A stretch of 25,677 nucleotides of DNA from Armatimonadota bacterium (GTDB taxonomy: Bacteria; Armatimonadota; Zipacnadia; Zipacnadales; FEN-943). Shown in pieces: positions 24,517 to 25,677 of the stretch; the stretch's first letter is position 1, and each line of letters starts with the position of its first letter. Under the pieces are notes generated by a model that ran no database searches, was not told where the DNA came from, and saw only the letters and a program-made list of their open reading frames with translations. Made by a program: the position numbers and the translations under genes. The stretch lies in contig JANZZA010000133.1 of NCBI GenBank assembly GCA_026419655.1, positions 1 through 25,677 on the forward strand, read 5' to 3'.

Positions 24517-25677
24517 CTACACGCCCGAAAGCGTCCCCTCAAAGCCCCACATATGACCTTTCGTGGCCCTCACGCGCACCACCCGCCCAACCAGCTCTCC
24601 TCCGCCGGCGAAAACCATGACCTTGTTCTGTCTTGTCCGCCCCCTAACGTAGCCAGTATGCTTCTCGTCGCGCTCTTCCACCAGCACTTCGAACTCGCGG
24701 CCCACCTGGGCCTCGTTGACTTCGCGGGCGATGCGGTTTTGAAGAGCGATGAGGCGGGCCAAACGGTCAAGTTTTTCCTTCTCGGGTATCTTGTCGGGCA
24801 TGGTCTCCGCGCGCGTGCCCGGGCGGTCGTCATATTTGAACATGAAGGCCTGGTCGAAACGAATCTCCTCGACGGCGCTAAGAGTGCGCTGAAACTGCTC
24901 TTCGGTCTCGCCCGGGAAGCCAACCATGAGGTCAGTGGTGATGGCTATGTCGGGGATAAGCTCGCGGGCGCGCTGGACGATTCGGCGGTAATGGTCATAC
25001 GTATAGCCGCGGCCCATGCGGGCAAGGATTTCGTCGTCGCCAGCCTGGAGAGGCAGGTGAAGGTGCTCACAAACTTTCTCCAGGTCAGCTATGGCTCTGA
25101 GCAATCCCTCGGAGCAGTCCTTCGGGTGCGAGGTTATGAAACGAATGCGGTCAAGGGCCGGGACGGCATTGACCATAGCTAGCAAGTCGGCAAAGGTAAT
25201 CGGGTGAGCAAGACCGCGACCGTAGCTGTTCACGTTTTGGCCCAGAAGAGTCACTTCGCGGTAACCGGCGGCGACGGCAGCCTCCACCTCTGCAAGAATG
25301 GCCTGAGGGTCGCGGCTGACTTCCCTGCCGCGGGCGTAGGGGACGATACAATAGGCGCAGAAGTTGTCGCAGCCGTAGCTGACGTTGATGAAGGCGCCGA
25401 GGCCGGGATGGCGGCGGGTTGGCAACCCCTCGGGCACGCACTCGGTGGTGTCACGCAGGATAGTGCGGCCTCGACGGGCCATGGCTTCAGTCAGGGCCTC
25501 GGCGAACCGACCAACATTTCGCGGCCCGAGGACGACGTCCACGAAGGAGGACCGCTCTGCAATACGGTCGCCGACAATCTGGGCCATGCAGCCGCAGACG
25601 GCAATGATAAGGCCTGGCCGCCGCTGCTTGAGCCGGCCCAGCTCTCCCAGGCGCGAGTAGACTTTGTGATGCGGCCG
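24517..25677 (-). CDS. miaB: tRNA-2-methylthio-N6-dimethylallyladenosine synthase MiaB, 5' truncated
   Basis: MiaB is a radical-SAM methylthiotransferase that adds a 2-methylthio group to i6A37 in tRNAs reading UNN codons, in the cytoplasm. The frame stays open to the window edge, so the N-terminus and two of the three cysteines of the N-terminal cluster domain are outside; the third is probably in AVCGCMAQ. About 386 residues are visible. The radical-SAM motif is YGCDNFCAYCIVPYARG (CX3CX2C), followed by VTLLGQNVNSYG, IRFITSHPKDCSEGLL, HLHLPLQAGDDEILARMGRG, TDLMVGFPGETEEQF and FMFKYDDRPGTRAE. A TRAM-type RNA-binding domain ends the protein (EVLVEERDEKHTGYVRGRTR, GELVGRVVRVR). These motifs favour MiaB over MtaB or RimO. 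It is the only housekeeping gene in the window, separated from the glycan operon by repeat A13. Confidence 0.95.
   Translation of the reverse strand, partial: RPHHKVYSRLGELGRLKQRRPGLIIAVCGCMAQIVGDRIAERSSFVDVVLGPRNVGRFAEALTEAMARRGRTILRDTTECVPEGLPTRRHPGLGAFINVSYGCDNFCAYCIVPYARGREVSRDPQAILAEVEAAVAAGYREVTLLGQNVNSYGRGLAHPITFADLLAMVNAVPALDRIRFITSHPKDCSEGLLRAIADLEKVCEHLHLPLQAGDDEILARMGRGYTYDHYRRIVQRARELIPDIAITTDLMVGFPGETEEQFQRTLSAVEEIRFDQAFMFKYDDRPGTRAETMPDKIPEKEKLDRLARLIALQNRIAREVNEAQVGREFEVLVEERDEKHTGYVRGRTRQNKVMVFAGGGELVGRVVRVRATKGHMWGFEGTLSGV

Overview
The window looks like a chromosomal piece of an uncultured, GC-rich bacterium of the Planctomycetota or a close PVC-type lineage. The main reasons are a DUF1549/DUF1553 (short PSD1) protein, a Tat-exported DUF1501 protein and a PPC-domain protein in one row. 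Nearby is a two-haem beta-propeller protein resembling the hydrazine-synthase-alpha/PD40 family. Several very large exported polysaccharide-degradation proteins complete the picture. The assignment rests on gene content only; there is no rRNA or tRNA gene here.

Layout. 1-1692 (+): 3' part of a six-hairpin-type glycosidase. 1923-3149 (-): exported LamG/CBM-like binding protein. 3435-8675 (-): 1746-aa GH2-family enzyme ending in a degenerate staphylococcal-nuclease-like domain. 9263-12199 (+): discoidin / beta-propeller / di-CXXCH protein. 12661-18827 (-): PSD1-like, DUF1501 and PPC-domain genes. 19106-19855 (+): small exported protein of unknown function. 20366-24326 (-): apparent three-gene operon with a two-module carbohydrate-binding protein and two clan GH-A TIM-barrel hydrolases. 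24517-25677 (-): miaB, 5' end outside the window. Almost every product has an export signal, so this reads as a periplasmic or cell-surface glycan-use region with a conserved housekeeping gene at the right edge.

The most striking structure lies between the genes. An approximately 60-bp palindromic repeat (A) occurs 13 times, and a second hairpin repeat (B) occurs five times. At five loci they form one composite unit, A - spacer of about 60-70 bp - B - A, of roughly 250-270 bp. Nearly every intergenic gap above 100 bp carries A; the exception is the divergent gap 18828-19105. Two A copies (12251-12431 and 19926-20177) are interrupted at the same place in the hairpin, in the same relative orientation, by members of one small terminal-inverted-repeat element (119 and 180 bp) with no coding capacity. 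A different 123-bp element with 20-bp inverted ends sits in a third composite. The region therefore shows layered, nested non-coding elements: a hairpin repeat, a composite built from it, and MITE-like elements placed inside it.

Start codons were revised from the longest open frames in several genes. The A repeat is open in all frames and creates false N-terminal extensions across the intergenic regions.
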